The notes: generated by a model from the sequence alone, not told the origin. 64,000 nt of DNA from Bog-473 sp963736525 (GCA_963736525.1 CAVTPF010000001.1:62001-126000), one strand, 5' to 3'; positions 50,975 to 61,300 are shown, counted from the first letter of the stretch. Numbers and translations: made by a program.

Positions 50975-51771
50975 CGGTCGCCGTGCACGCCCCCGTCCTC
51001 GGCCGGGCAGCGGGATTTCGGCGCGACATCACCTCGATCGCCGGGCGAGCGCTCCGACAGATGAAGCGTGAGCCGACGTCGGTGATTCCCGCGGTGTTCG
51101 TCCCGGCCTTCTTCTACGTCGTCAATCTGGGCGCATTGGAGAACGTGGCAGGCCACGTGAGCGGCCTCGATTACAAGGCCTTTCTCGTTCCAATGGCCAT
51201 CGCCTTCGCGGTCACCGGTATGACCCGTGCACCGGCACTGGTCACCGACATCGAGGACGGCTATTTCGACCGTCTGTGCCTGACACCGATCCGCCGCTCG
51301 GCGCTTCTCCTGGGCCTCATGGTCGCCGACGTCGTCGTGTTGGTGCTCCTGTGCATTCCCGTCCTGCTCATGTGCTTTCTCGTGGGGGTGCGGTTCGAGA
51401 CGGGTGTGGCCGGGGTGGTTGTCTTCGTGGTCATCTGCGGCCTCTGGGGACTCGTGTTCACGGGCTTTCCGTACGCCGTGGCCCTGAAGACGGGCAATCC
51501 CGCCGCCGTCAACGCCTGCTTCGTCATCTTCTTTCCGCTGTTCTTCCTGACCGATGCCGTCGTCCCGAAGGGCGCGTTGACCGGTTGGTTCTCGACGGTC
51601 GCCACCTACAACCCGGTGACCTATCTCCTCGGCGCGTTGCGATCGCTCATCACGACGGGATGGAATGGCACAGCGCTGCTCGAAGGTGCCGCCGCCATGG
51701 CCGGCATCGGCTGTCTCAGCATGACTCTGGCGTTTCTGGCTCTGAGGGGAAGGGTCCGTCGAGGGGACTGA
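50971..51771 (+). CDS. ABC-2 exporter permease, DrrB-like
   Basis: 266 residues with about six hydrophobic helices; REPTSVIPAVFVPAFFYVVNLG and VNACFVIFFPLFFLTDAVVPKG are typical of DrrB-type permeases, which with the ATPase export hydrophobic drugs or lipids. GTG start overlaps the ATPase stop by 4 nt. Substrate unknown. Confidence 0.9.
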   Translation: MTVAVHAPVLGRAAGFRRDITSIAGRALRQMKREPTSVIPAVFVPAFFYVVNLGALENVAGHVSGLDYKAFLVPMAIAFAVTGMTRAPALVTDIEDGYFDRLCLTPIRRSALLLGLMVADVVVLVLLCIPVLLMCFLVGVRFETGVAGVVVFVVICGLWGLVFTGFPYAVALKTGNPAAVNACFVIFFPLFFLTDAVVPKGALTGWFSTVATYNPVTYLLGALRSLITTGWNGTALLEGAAAMAGIGCLSMTLAFLALRGRVRRGD

Positions 51772-51834
51772 ACGAGGAGCACCACGCAGAGCCTCGTGCG
51801 GCCCGAACGCACCTGGTTGTGCAAGCATCGTCGG

Positions 51835-52386
51835 ATGCCCGACGGTTTCGAACCTCTGACCTGGGAATTGATCGGGCAGCGACCGGGTCCCAGCCGGTGG
51901 ATCGAGGTGGTCACCAACACCTACCGGATGCCCGACGGCTCAGAGGTGGACTGGGACATCATGAACGCCGCCGACGCCATCGCGGTGGTCGCTCTCACGG
52001 ACGACGAACGAGTCATTCTGGCGCGCCAATACCGACCCGGGCCGTCCCGCACGTTGGACGAGCTTCCGGGGGGCGAGCTCAACAGCGGTGAGTCGCCCCT
52101 GCACGCGGCGCGACGAGAGCTCTCCGAGGAGACCGGCTACGTGGGGGACATCACTGTGCTGGGGCACACCTGGCAGGGCGCGAACATGGCTCGTCGCAAG
52201 TGGGCCGCCGTGGCGACGAATTGCCGGAAGGTCGGCGAACCCCTCTTGGATCCCTCCGAGGAGTTCTGTGAGACGGTCACGATCTCGCTCGACGAGTTCC
52301 ACCGCCGACTTCGGTCGGGCCAGCTGACGGATGGGTGGGCAGGCTACGTCGGTCTCGACCACCTCGGATGGTTGGCTGGCCGGTGA
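51835..52386 (+). CDS. Nudix hydrolase, ADP-ribose pyrophosphatase-like
   Basis: 183 residues from ATG 51835 (GTG 51796 would add 13). The Nudix box is complete at about residues 80-101: GELNSGE, then AARRELSEETGY. The upstream RTLDELPGG and the overall length fit the ADP-ribose pyrophosphatase subgroup, which cleaves nucleoside diphosphate sugars in the cytoplasm. Neither start has a good ribosome site. It follows the exporter genes by 63 bp on the same strand; functional linkage is unclear. Confidence 0.85.
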   Translation: MPDGFEPLTWELIGQRPGPSRWIEVVTNTYRMPDGSEVDWDIMNAADAIAVVALTDDERVILARQYRPGPSRTLDELPGGELNSGESPLHAARRELSEETGYVGDITVLGHTWQGANMARRKWAAVATNCRKVGEPLLDPSEEFCETVTISLDEFHRRLRSGQLTDGWAGYVGLDHLGWLAGR

Positions 52387-52438
52387 CCGGGGACCCACAG
52401 GACCTCAGTCAGATCTCGATGCGTTCTGACCCATTTCA

Positions 52439-52801
52439 ATGTTGACAACCTTTAGGCGTTTCTTTGTACTCGGACTATTCGGATTGGGAGGCGTCTACTT
52501 GGGACTCTTTTTGGCATCAACAAGTTCAACGGCACTGACCAGTGCGTACCCCGCCGCGTGCGTGGGCGGACTCACTGACTCGGGAAGCAACACCGGGGCG
52601 CTGCTGAACGTCGCAGCTCCAATCAGCGGCGGCGCTGTGACGGGTGTCGGCCTCCCCTCGGGAACAGCGACGGGACAGCCGGGTTCAGGGTCCACGAGTG
52701 GATCCTCGACCACCGGCTCGACCAGCGGTGGGACCCCGAGCCCCGGAACCGGCACGTTGGTCAGCGTCAACGCCCCGGTCTCGACGCCCACCAACGGCTG
52801 A
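52439..52801 (+). CDS. Small secreted or membrane-anchored Gly/Ser/Thr-rich protein
   Basis: 120 residues, not recognised. A basic start (MLTTFRRF) and a hydrophobic helix to about residue 28, followed by a low-complexity tail of Gly, Ser, Thr and Pro with one cysteine, suggest an exported or anchored surface protein. Base composition is lower in GC at its 5' end than its neighbours. No clear ribosome site. It could be an orphan in an accessory region. Confidence 0.55.
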   Translation: MLTTFRRFFVLGLFGLGGVYLGLFLASTSSTALTSAYPAACVGGLTDSGSNTGALLNVAAPISGGAVTGVGLPSGTATGQPGSGSTSGSSTTGSTSGGTPSPGTGTLVSVNAPVSTPTNG

Positions 52802-53010
52802 GTGGAAGGGGAGGGTGGAGCGCAGCAGTTCGCGCCAGAAAGCTTCTGCTCGTTCTGTCCTGATGTGAGCAAGCGATGTCCCCTCCCGGAAACACAACAG
52901 CGCAACAACACCGAAAGAACGGCAGGGGGGTTGCGTTCTCACGTCGAAATGCCCCAATTGCCAGAGGGGTCACTCGGGACGCTGCGAGGCGTCTGTAAGG
53001 CAGGCGATCC

Positions 53011-53652
53011 ATGGAGCAGCGTCGAGTCCCGCGTCAACCAGCTGGTTGGGACGGGTTGTGCCATATCGGGGGCGAGCCCACCGGGTGGCGGGATTGCCGG
53101 ATCGTCGACATCTCGATGCTCGGTCTGGGAATCGAAGTCCATCACCCAGAGCCGTCGATGCTGGTCAGCCGCCGCATCGCAGTAGAAGTCCCCGCAATCG
53201 GTGATTCAGTCACTATCAGGCTCGAAGGCGATATCCGAAACGTGAGGACAGTCCCCAACGATGTCGTCCGTATCGGTATTGCATTCATCGACCTCTCTGA
53301 AGCGGAGCGGTCAATCCTTGACGTCCTCGCACTGAGCGACGTCGCGGGATTGAACTCCGTCCCTTTTCAGCAGGTGAGTCAACGGTCAGCAGGTGACTCA
53401 ACGGTAAGACAACGCGGGCAGGCCGCTCGGGGACGGCAATACAACCAACAGTTCCACACCGGCCGGGGGTCTTGGGGACAGCAATCCACCAAGCCTGCGC
53501 CCTCTTGGGTACTCCACGAAGATGATCAAGCAGTGACCAATCTCAGCACGTTCGCGATTGCCTCAACGGTCACCTCGAGTGACATGTTCTCCTCCACCCA
53601 AGCCCGGGATCGTGGGCCCAACTCCGGGTCCTCCGAGCGCCAGCACACATGA
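53011..53652 (+). CDS. PilZ-domain protein with a long, possibly non-native tail
   Basis: 213 residues. Residues 1-105 form a PilZ domain: QRRVPR supplies the RxxxR and DISMLGLGIEV the D/NxSxxG motif that together bind cyclic di-GMP; VRIGIAFIDLSEAERSIL ends the domain. The remaining ~100 residues are Gln/Ser/Thr-rich and the last 42 codons overlap the convergent glycosyltransferase gene antisense, so the true stop may have been lost. A 19-bp direct repeat lies within the tail. Likely a c-di-GMP effector; no target is apparent beyond the two glycosyltransferases next door. Confidence 0.72.
   Translation: MEQRRVPRQPAGWDGLCHIGGEPTGWRDCRIVDISMLGLGIEVHHPEPSMLVSRRIAVEVPAIGDSVTIRLEGDIRNVRTVPNDVVRIGIAFIDLSEAERSILDVLALSDVAGLNSVPFQQVSQRSAGDSTVRQRGQAARGRQYNQQFHTGRGSWGQQSTKPAPSWVLHEDDQAVTNLSTFAIASTVTSSDMFSSTQARDRGPNSGSSERQHT
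53368..53405 (+). repeat. 19-bp direct repeat
   Basis: CAGCAGGTGAGTCAACGGT (53368-53386) is followed immediately by CAGCAGGTGACTCAACGGT (53387-53405), one mismatch. Because 19 is not a multiple of three, the duplication shifts the reading frame of the PilZ gene between copies and may explain its odd tail. Confidence 0.85.
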
Positions 53653-54632
53653 CGCTCGATCGCCTCAGCCAATTGGCCGACATCAGCCGGCCTGACTAAC
53701 TGCTCGGGAAAGCCCGCCATTGAATCCGTCAAGCCCCCGATGTCCGACGCCACCACCGGCGTCCCACAAGCCATGGCCTCGTGAACGACGAGGCCCTGCG
53801 TCTCCAGCCAGTTGCTCGGGACAACGACGAGGTCTGCCGCTGCCATGAGTTCGGATACATCGTTCCGGCCTCCGAGGAAGATGGCTCTGCAGGGCTTCTG
53901 GCGCAGGTCCTCAAGGTATGCCAGGTCGGCTGCGGCGCCGCACACGACCACCCGAGCCGGGTCGCGGATGCGGCACGCGGCGTCGAGAAGGAAGTGCACG
54001 CCCTTGATTCGTTCGACCCTGCCGACGAACAGGATCATGGGATCGTCCCGGCCGACACCGATTGCTTCCCGAATAGCGTTGCGCTCGGACTCGGGCCGGG
54101 GGACGAAACGTGTCAGGTCGATACCGGTCGGAATTACGCACACCCGGGCAGGCTCGAGGTGGGCCGCTTCGGTCCACCGTCGCGCGGTGTCTGCCGATGG
54201 GGCCACTACCGCTGCTGCCCGCCTCAGTAGTGAGTTCAGCCACCGAGGCTGGCGGTTGGGGGGCGGCAGGTGGAGGTGCGCGACCACGGGAGCCCGGGTC
54301 ACCTCACCGATGGCCAGGGCTGCGGGTACATCCCCCGCATTGTGGACATAAATGACGGATGGCCGATGGCCGATGCCCCGAGCGATCGTCGCAGTCGCGC
54401 CGAGGGAAGTGGCCACCGGTGCGGACCGTGTGGGTAGGGTCGCCCGCACCCGGGTCATTGAGGAGGCGAACGACTGCCACCGGTCCCAGTAGTCGCCAAT
54501 GTCCTGATAGAAGAGGTCGACCTGCCAGCCGGAATCGGAGAGTCCTGCAAAGATCGCGAGCTGTGCCGCTTGTGTTCCGCCCACCGACCCGAGATGGTCA
54601 GCAAACGTGAGGAGGCGTCGGTAGTCGCTCAT
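53526..54632 (-). CDS. Glycosyltransferase family 4 (GT-B)
   Basis: 368 residues. N-terminal VGGTQAAQLAIFAGL substrate domain; donor-binding motifs ILFVGRVERIKGVHFLLDA and ETQGLVVHEAMACGTPVVAS with the E-x7-E pair. It should transfer a sugar from a nucleotide donor to a glycan or lipid on the cytoplasmic face. ATG chosen at the domain start; ribosome site weak. A GT87-type mannosyltransferase gene lies 115 bp upstream on the same strand, so both may build one envelope or exopolysaccharide glycan. Confidence 0.9.
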   Translation of the reverse strand: MSDYRRLLTFADHLGSVGGTQAAQLAIFAGLSDSGWQVDLFYQDIGDYWDRWQSFASSMTRVRATLPTRSAPVATSLGATATIARGIGHRPSVIYVHNAGDVPAALAIGEVTRAPVVAHLHLPPPNRQPRWLNSLLRRAAAVVAPSADTARRWTEAAHLEPARVCVIPTGIDLTRFVPRPESERNAIREAIGVGRDDPMILFVGRVERIKGVHFLLDAACRIRDPARVVVCGAAADLAYLEDLRQKPCRAIFLGGRNDVSELMAAADLVVVPSNWLETQGLVVHEAMACGTPVVASDIGGLTDSMAGFPEQLVRPADVGQLAEAIERHVCWRSEDPELGPRSRAWVEENMSLEVTVEAIANVLRLVTA

Positions 54633-54747
54633 GGATTCACGCTCATGGTTCCCGTCGTGATTCGGCGCTGGCGGGCCGACCATGGTAACCGGAAGCGAAG
54701 CGGAGCAAACGGAGGTCGTCTTGAGGATCTCGTCGTCAGGGCAGGCC

Positions 54748-56103
54748 CTACATCGGTGCGCTGTTGTGGGAGGTCCGGATCTCGCGGCTGTGGGCGGCGT
54801 CGATACGGATGGAATGGGAACCGTCAGTTCCGGTGTGGGCTGGTTCGCCGCCACCGGGTAGGGCTGCGCTCCACGGAGTGGCAGTGCCCGAGGAAACGAG
54901 CGAGGCGCTGTCGGAATCCTGGGTTGAGGCATTTCTCGACCACAGCATCGCGCCAGCGAGCGCCGTTAACCCAAGTGCCGCGATGACGTAGGCGTTCTCT
55001 CGCACGTACCAGAGCACATTGAGAGCGTCCGACTGCCCCGGGGGTATCACCAGGAAAACGATCGCCGCAACAGCAGCCCAGGCCACTCCTCGTCGCGGAC
55101 GATCCACGCCGAAGACCAGCCAGACGAGAAGGGGCACGCACCAGACGTAGTGGTGCTGCCATGAGATGGGTGAGAGCACGAGGCCGGTGGCAGCACACAA
55201 AAGGATGGCGAGAAGTGGGGAGGACCTGTCGTACGCGACGACTGCCAGGGCCATCCCAGCACAAAGAACAAGCAAGAGCAGCACATCTACGACCGCAGTC
55301 GATGGCGCCAGTCCCGCTCGGGCGATCGCCGCATGGAGTGTCTGGTTAGTCGTAATCGAAGTGTCACCAACGCGTCGCACGTCGAACGCGTACTTCGTGA
55401 AGTAGTTCCACGACGACTTCGGAGCAACCGCCATCATCACCCCGGTGATCATCACGAACATGAGCGTGGCATTTTTCGCGGCGTGCCATTGGCGCGTGAC
55501 GAGCATGAAGGGGATGAAGATGAGCGGCGTGAGCTTGATGCCGGCAGCCGCTCCCACCAGCAGACCCTTTGGCAGCCGCCTACCCCGCCAGGACACCCCT
55601 ATGGTCAGATCGATGACGATCATCAAGACCAACCCAATGTTGATCTGGCCGAGCATGAGATCGTAGCGAACCGGCCACAGGAGAATTCCCGTGGGAGCGA
55701 GTGCGATCGCCGCCACTTGCCAATCCGAGTGCATCAGCGGTCTGCCGCGCGCGGCCGCCGAACTGACCGCAATCAGGGCAGTCAACGCGACGACGTTTGT
55801 GATGTCCCAGATGACCTGGCCCGCCACTGTCGGAAGGTGTGAGAACGGCCAGAACAGCATCGCAGCCAGAGGAGGGTATGTAAAGAAAAGGAGGTTGCTC
55901 GCGACCGTGAGATGTGACGAGTAGAGGCCAGTTCCCAGCACGTGTTGGCCGCCCATCTGGTAGACGTCGAAGTCGACCTGCCGTTCACGGGAGAGCACGG
56001 CGATATAGACAAGCAGCACGGCTGTGGAAGAGCAGCCGAGGATCCAGAGCGTGGCCGGCCGGAGTCCTACCGAGCGTCGCGCCGAGCCAGGACTGCCCCC
56101 CAT
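54748..56103 (-). CDS. GT87-family polytopic mannosyltransferase (DUF2029)
   Basis: 451 residues with about ten hydrophobic helices. The first extracytoplasmic loop carries the catalytic-type aspartate in QVDFDVYQMGG; FTYPPLAAMLFWPF and WQHHYVWCVPLLVW are typical of polyprenyl-phosphate-mannose-dependent alpha-1,2-mannosyltransferases (PimE-like). ATG 56103 is preceded by a GAGGGGGAG ribosome site. The C-terminal ~60 residues are Ser/His-rich and non-conserved. Probably adds mannose to lipid-linked or surface glycans outside the membrane. Confidence 0.88.
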   Translation of the reverse strand: MGGSPGSARRSVGLRPATLWILGCSSTAVLLVYIAVLSRERQVDFDVYQMGGQHVLGTGLYSSHLTVASNLLFFTYPPLAAMLFWPFSHLPTVAGQVIWDITNVVALTALIAVSSAAARGRPLMHSDWQVAAIALAPTGILLWPVRYDLMLGQINIGLVLMIVIDLTIGVSWRGRRLPKGLLVGAAAGIKLTPLIFIPFMLVTRQWHAAKNATLMFVMITGVMMAVAPKSSWNYFTKYAFDVRRVGDTSITTNQTLHAAIARAGLAPSTAVVDVLLLLVLCAGMALAVVAYDRSSPLLAILLCAATGLVLSPISWQHHYVWCVPLLVWLVFGVDRPRRGVAWAAVAAIVFLVIPPGQSDALNVLWYVRENAYVIAALGLTALAGAMLWSRNASTQDSDSASLVSSGTATPWSAALPGGGEPAHTGTDGSHSIRIDAAHSREIRTSHNSAPM

Positions 56104-56404
56104 AGATTCTCCCCCTCGGTGATCAGACCAGACCAGTGTGACGACGATCCAGTCGGTTGGCATGGGTCCAAAGGACCATCCAAGTCCAGTGAGCCGCCAA
56201 CAGACCTCAGGCGGCCCTTCGCCCTACGCCGTCAGGCGACTGAAACGACGATTGAGCGACTATCGGCCGCCAACCCCCAGGTTGCGCCAGCCCGTGATTG
56301 CTGCACGCCGGCTGGGACCTTCCAACTGTGAGAGCACCGTCAATTGGGGGGCGACCGGCACCTATGCAGCTGGATCGATCGTCTGGTTCTCCTACGATCT
56401 CTTG
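56104..56404. other. 301-bp intergenic region between divergent genes
   Basis: No gene seen. It separates the GT87 gene from the luciferase-like oxidoreductase. The frame of the latter stays open upstream but the sequence there looks non-coding. A TACGAT element (56393-56398) lies 6 nt before GTG 56405. Confidence 0.5.
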
Positions 56405-57421
56405 GTGCGAGAAAGCGAACGTGGTGCATCTGGCGAGGGTTGGCACAGTGATCAGTCATCGTTTGTGCCACGGTCTGCTCCTTTCGATGCGGGTTCGATA
56501 TCAATCCGGCTCTACCCGCACAACGAGCTTCCCGCCGATGTCATCGTGAGCGAGCTCTGCGCACAAGCTGGTCTGGCCCTTGGCAGTGGCTTCGACGGAG
56601 TCATGACAAGCGAGCACCACGGTGGCTTTGCCGGATACATGGCGCAGCCGCTGCAGATGGCCTCCTTCATTCTGGAAGAGCACCCGACGGGTTGGGCTGC
56701 GGCGGCACCGCTGCTACTTCCACTTCGGCCCACGGCCCTGGTTGCTGAGGAAGTGGCTTGGCTCCGGGCTCGTCACCGAGGTCGTGTCGGACTTGGAGTA
56801 GCAGCGGGAGCCTTGCCACTGGACTTCAGGGCAGCTGGCGTCAGCCAGGCCGATTCCAGCGATCGCTTCAAAGCAGAGCTCCCGCGGCTCGTTGCGATGC
56901 TCCACGGCGAGGATTTGGGTGAGCTCGACGGGGATCCGGCGCTGCTCGCATGCCGACACACTCCGGTCCCGGTGATCAGCGCAGCCGTCTCGATTGCTGC
57001 CGCCGTTCGGGCTGCCCGGTGCGGAGCCGGGATTCTCATGGAAGGAATGTCGGAGCCTTCGAGGCTCGCGCGTCTGACGCGAGCATTCGACGAGGCCGAA
57101 GGAAAAGGTTCGAAGGTTCTGATACGCCGGGTATGGTTCGGCCCCTTGCCTTCCGAGCTGGTCGACCGTCAGCGCGCTGTCTATGAGAGTTACGCCGCGC
57201 GGGCGAAGTCGCTCGGTGAGGACCAGACCATCGTCTCCGACGAGCCTGAGGAGATGGCGGAGCGACTCGGTGCAACCGTTCGGGAGGTCGGCGCCGACGC
57301 CCTTAACCTCAGGATCCATCTTCCGGGCATCTCGCCCGAGCAGGCGCGGGAGCAGATCGCGCAGATCGGATCCATCGTCGTCACGTCGCTGCGGAAGATG
57401 TGGCCCTCGTCGGCGCCTTAA
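56405..57421 (+). CDS. Luciferase-like (LLM class) flavin/F420-dependent oxidoreductase
   Basis: 338 residues. The TIM-barrel segments SIRLYPHNELPADVIVSELC, GFDGVMTSEHHGGFAGY, RPTALVAEEVAWL and RVGLGVAAG are those of luciferase-like monooxygenases or F420-dependent reductases. GTG 56405 chosen for the TACGAT -10 element 6 nt upstream; the conserved domain starts about 30 residues later, so GTG 56465 is an alternative. Cofactor and substrate unknown. It ends 10 bp before the convergent SDR, with the palindrome CCGGTAGCTACCGG across the junction. Confidence 0.82.
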   Translation: MRESERGASGEGWHSDQSSFVPRSAPFDAGSISIRLYPHNELPADVIVSELCAQAGLALGSGFDGVMTSEHHGGFAGYMAQPLQMASFILEEHPTGWAAAAPLLLPLRPTALVAEEVAWLRARHRGRVGLGVAAGALPLDFRAAGVSQADSSDRFKAELPRLVAMLHGEDLGELDGDPALLACRHTPVPVISAAVSIAAAVRAARCGAGILMEGMSEPSRLARLTRAFDEAEGKGSKVLIRRVWFGPLPSELVDRQRAVYESYAARAKSLGEDQTIVSDEPEEMAERLGATVREVGADALNLRIHLPGISPEQAREQIAQIGSIVVTSLRKMWPSSAP

Positions 57422-57431
57422 ATTCCGGTAG

Positions 57432-58265
57432 CTACCGGATCGGTGTCCAGCTGCTTGAGAGGTGGTTCCCCCCGTCGACGTCGAGGGTGATCCCGGTGAT
57501 CTGTCGCGCCTCGTCGGACAAGAGGAAGCACACCGCCGCGGCGATGTCCTCGGCTTCGGTCAGCCGACCAAGCGGGAGATTCGAGCCTGCGGCCGCACCG
57601 CCGTCGGGCTCCCAGATTGACCGAGTCGCCGTGGTTCGTACGAGCCCGGGACTGACAGCGTTCACGCGAACCCCCCGACCGGCCAGATCGGCGGCGATGG
57701 TACGCGTCATGGCGTTCAGCGCGGCCTTGGCCGCAGCGTAGGCCACCATGGCCGAGGTGGTCTTGCGTGGTGATCCGCTCGAGATGGTGACGACCGAACC
57801 AGCACTGTCACCGAGGCCTCGCTCGAGCGCAGCCCGGATCAGGGCAACGGCCGGCCAGGTGTTGAGTCGGAACGTCTCGAGGAGTTGCTCCTCACTGATG
57901 GTGTCGAACGAGAGCGGGAAGGGGGCGCCACCCAGTGTGCTGACGATCAGGTCGATGCGTCCGAACGCGACGATGGCCCGATCAGTGAGCATCGCCACGG
58001 CTGCCTCGGTGTCCATCGACCCGACGACTCCGACGGCGTCGGATCCCTCGGCACGGAGGGCCGCAACTGTCGACGTGACGCGTTCCTCGTCGCGGCTGTT
58101 GACGACCACCGACGCACCCTCCCGCGCCAGGCGGACGGCGCAGGATCTGCCGATGCTCGGATCGGCGGTCGAGCCAGTGACGATGGCCACCCGACCGGAG
58201 AACCGTTGGGCTCCACCAACGAAGGCCGCGTCATCGCCTGTACCGGTCGTTCGGTCGGCGGTCAC
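57432..58265 (-). CDS. Short-chain dehydrogenase/reductase (FabG-like)
   Basis: 277 residues. Cofactor motif is an expanded TGSTADPSIGR in place of the usual TGxxxGxG; NTWPA, catalytic serine in TISSGS and YAAAK are present, and DVDGGNHL near the end matches the family. GTG start with GGAG 8 nt upstream. Immediately downstream of, and on the same strand as, the large cyclase-ATPase gene with 38 bp between. Substrate unknown. Confidence 0.88.
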   Translation of the reverse strand: MTADRTTGTGDDAAFVGGAQRFSGRVAIVTGSTADPSIGRSCAVRLAREGASVVVNSRDEERVTSTVAALRAEGSDAVGVVGSMDTEAAVAMLTDRAIVAFGRIDLIVSTLGGAPFPLSFDTISEEQLLETFRLNTWPAVALIRAALERGLGDSAGSVVTISSGSPRKTTSAMVAYAAAKAALNAMTRTIAADLAGRGVRVNAVSPGLVRTTATRSIWEPDGGAAAGSNLPLGRLTEAEDIAAAVCFLLSDEARQITGITLDVDGGNHLSSSWTPIR

Positions 58266-58303
58266 GAGTCAGCTCCGATCTGCCGTATCGGGAGTGTCCC
58301 CCA

Positions 58304-61300
58304 TCAGACCCCGAGCAGCTCCAGCGCTTCGGCGAGTTCGGGGCTCGATGAATCGGGTGGGAATCGCTCGAGCACCGCGCGGATCCGGTCAGTCCAATTC
58401 GGCGGGCGTTCGTCGTGGGGAAGCCGGGCCAGGTCGTTGGCAGCCCGCAGCGCGAAGACCAGAGACCCCTGGGCCAGGCCGATCTCCACGGCGGCGACCA
58501 GATCCGCCACCACCTCGTCCATCCAGTCGGGGTGGGCGGTGGCGTTGATCTCGGCGCGCTGGCGCAGGAGGTCCGGTTGATGGACGAGCTCCCCTGAGGT
58601 TCTGGTCAGGTCCATTGCGTCGTCGAGCGTGCTGAGGGCTCGGTCGGCATCACCGAGGTAGTAGTGGTTCCGCGCCACGATGCCGAGGTACGTCGGCCGG
58701 AACGCCCCGTGTCCGACGAGGTCCATCCCTGCTCCGTACATCTCCAGCTCGGCGACGTCACAGGGCCGGTCGGCCTCCGGCAACAATTTGTACTGGCCGC
58801 CGAGCAGCTGGAAATACTCGAACCGGCATCGTTCCCCGATCTCGATGGTGCGCCTCCCGAAGCGGCGTGCCTCCTCCAGGTTGCCCGTGACCATCTGGAT
58901 CCAGGCCAGATAGACGGTGACGAAAGCCGCACTGAACGGTCCCGATGGGAAGTCGAGCTCCTCCGCCTTCTCGAGGGCCAGACGTGCCCAGGCCGCGCTC
59001 TCCCTGGTATGGCCCTGCAGCGCGGTCACACAGGCGAGCGCGACCGCCGTGACCGGCACCGGATCGTTCGGGAGGGGCCAGAACGGGGACGACGCCGCAT
59101 CGACCGATCGCGAGTGGTACCCCTCCCATGCGTCGACGAGCCAACGGTGTGCGTCGTCGAGCCTGCCCTGGTAGAACGCGCCGTAACCCATGCAGGTCTT
59201 GATCTCCGGAGCGAACCAGGCTGTCGCAGACTCGTCGAGCACGTCGATCAGGGGCTCGAGCACGACGCTGGAGGCGTCGACGGAGCCGCGCACCAGCAGA
59301 TAGCTCCAGATACCGACCTGGGCCGGCATGATTTCGGGGCGGTCGGTGAGCCTCCGGCAGATCTCCTCGGCGATCGTGAAGTCCTCGAACACCTCGGGAT
59401 ACCCATACCCGAAGAGCGAACTCGTGCTGACGGTACGTTGCATCCTGACCATGAGATCGGTGAGGTCGCGCTCGTCGGACTCCGGCAGCGTTGTCACGAT
59501 CTCCAACGCGCGGTCGAGCAGGTGGCGGGCCTCGGTGTGGCTCGCCGTCGACTGCGCGGCCTGGGCCGCCGCGATGAACGCTGGGACGGACTGCGACGCG
59601 TCGCCGGCCAGGTCCCAATGCTCAGCGACGACGGCGAGATCGCCCGGTGAGGACGCACCGGACCCGAGCAGTTCTGCGATCCGGCGGTGGGTGGCCTGGC
59701 GGGAAGACAACAGCTGCGTCTCGTACGCGGCGTCGCGCAGGAGGCCATGCCGGAAGCGGTACCGGCCCAGCCGGAGCTCGGCGACCGGCTCGATGATCGC
59801 GGCGTCCTCGAGACGGAGCAGGGCCTCTTCGACCGGCCGCCCGGCCAGGTGGCGCAGCGGTTCTACCTCGAACTCCGCGCCGAGCGCGGCCGCCAGCTGT
59901 GCCACGCGCAGGTCGATTTCCGGTGCGCGAAGGCGGGCCGTGAGGATTTCGTGGATCCGGGGAGGAAGGACCTCACCGGGGTCGGCGGTGACGGTGCTGC
60001 GGGTCAGCTCCTGAAGGAAGAGGGGAATACCGGCGCCGCGCTCGACGATTAGAGCAGATTGCCTCGCGTCCAGGGCACCGTCGGTCAAAGCCGCGACCAA
60101 CCCGGCCGCCTCTTTCGCCTTGAGCGGCTCCAGCTCGACGTCGAGGACCGACGTCCCCCACGGCGCATCGGGCGAAAATCGGCTAGTGATGAGGATCATC
60201 GTGCCGGGGATGCTCTCCGTCGCCAGGAGCCCCAACAGGTCGACGGTCGTGGGGTCAGCCCAGTGGAGGTCCTGGACCAACACCAATGTCGGCGTCGAGG
60301 CCGCGGCGTGGGCCAGCCAAGCGACCAGGGCCCGGAGGGTCTCCTGGCGGAGTGCGAGAGCGTCCACCTCTGGGCGCGACCACCGTTCGTCGGTATCGAG
60401 TCCGAGCAGGGGGGCCAACAAGGGCAGGCCTTCCCCCACGAGACCGACATCGTCCAGACGGGATTGCAGCTCGGCGAGCCGCTCCTCTGGTGGCTGTCCC
60501 GGATAGAAGCCGAGCAGTTGCTCGAGCATGTGCGCAATGGGCCAGAGTGCGACATTGCCGTGATAGGGCGAGCAGTTGGCCTCGAGCACGGCGCCACCCT
60601 CGAGGTGCACGTGGGCGGCGAGCTCTGCGGCCAGCGCCGACTTCCCGATCCCGGCTACCCCACGAACGACGACCACCGCCTTCTCGGGCAGAGTCGAACT
60701 CTCGGCGTCGAGGACGAGGCGCTTCCATGTAAATCGGAGAAGCCGGCTTTCAGCCTGGCGGCCGACCAGGACCACCGACTCGGGCAGACCGCGACCCGAG
60801 GCAGGGACGTCCAGGTTCGAGCGCACAACGCAATGCAGTTCCATCGGGCGGGCGATTCCCTTGAGCGAGCGCGTCCCGAGCGGTTTCAACTCGAAATGCG
60901 GCTCGACGAGCTGCCTCGTGGTGTCGCTGATGACCACGGTGCCGGGTTCAGCCTCACTCTGCAGGCGCGCCGCCACATTGGGGGCCGACCCAGCAATGGC
61001 GGATCCGTCGATGACGCCCGAGGCCAGCCCAGCGATCACGACGGTGCCTGAATGGACACCCACGCGGATGGCAGGCTCAATTCCGTGGCGACGGTTCAAC
61101 TCAATGGATGCGTGCGTCATCCGTTCGACAAGCCGCAGCGCGGAGAGGACCGCGCGGCGCGCGCCGTCCTCGTACGCGTTGGGGTAGCCGAAGCACGCCA
61201 CGACGCCGTCGCCCTGGAACTGGAGCACGCGACCGCCCAGCTCCTCTATCGTCTTCGCCGCCACCCGACGGTAGAGGACGAAGACGTCTTGGACCACCTC

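Noticed and set aside
52442..52447. TTGACA as a -35 element near the small secreted protein gene
   Set aside because: It overlaps the first codons of the gene and no suitable -10 element follows at 17 bp that would serve a downstream gene.
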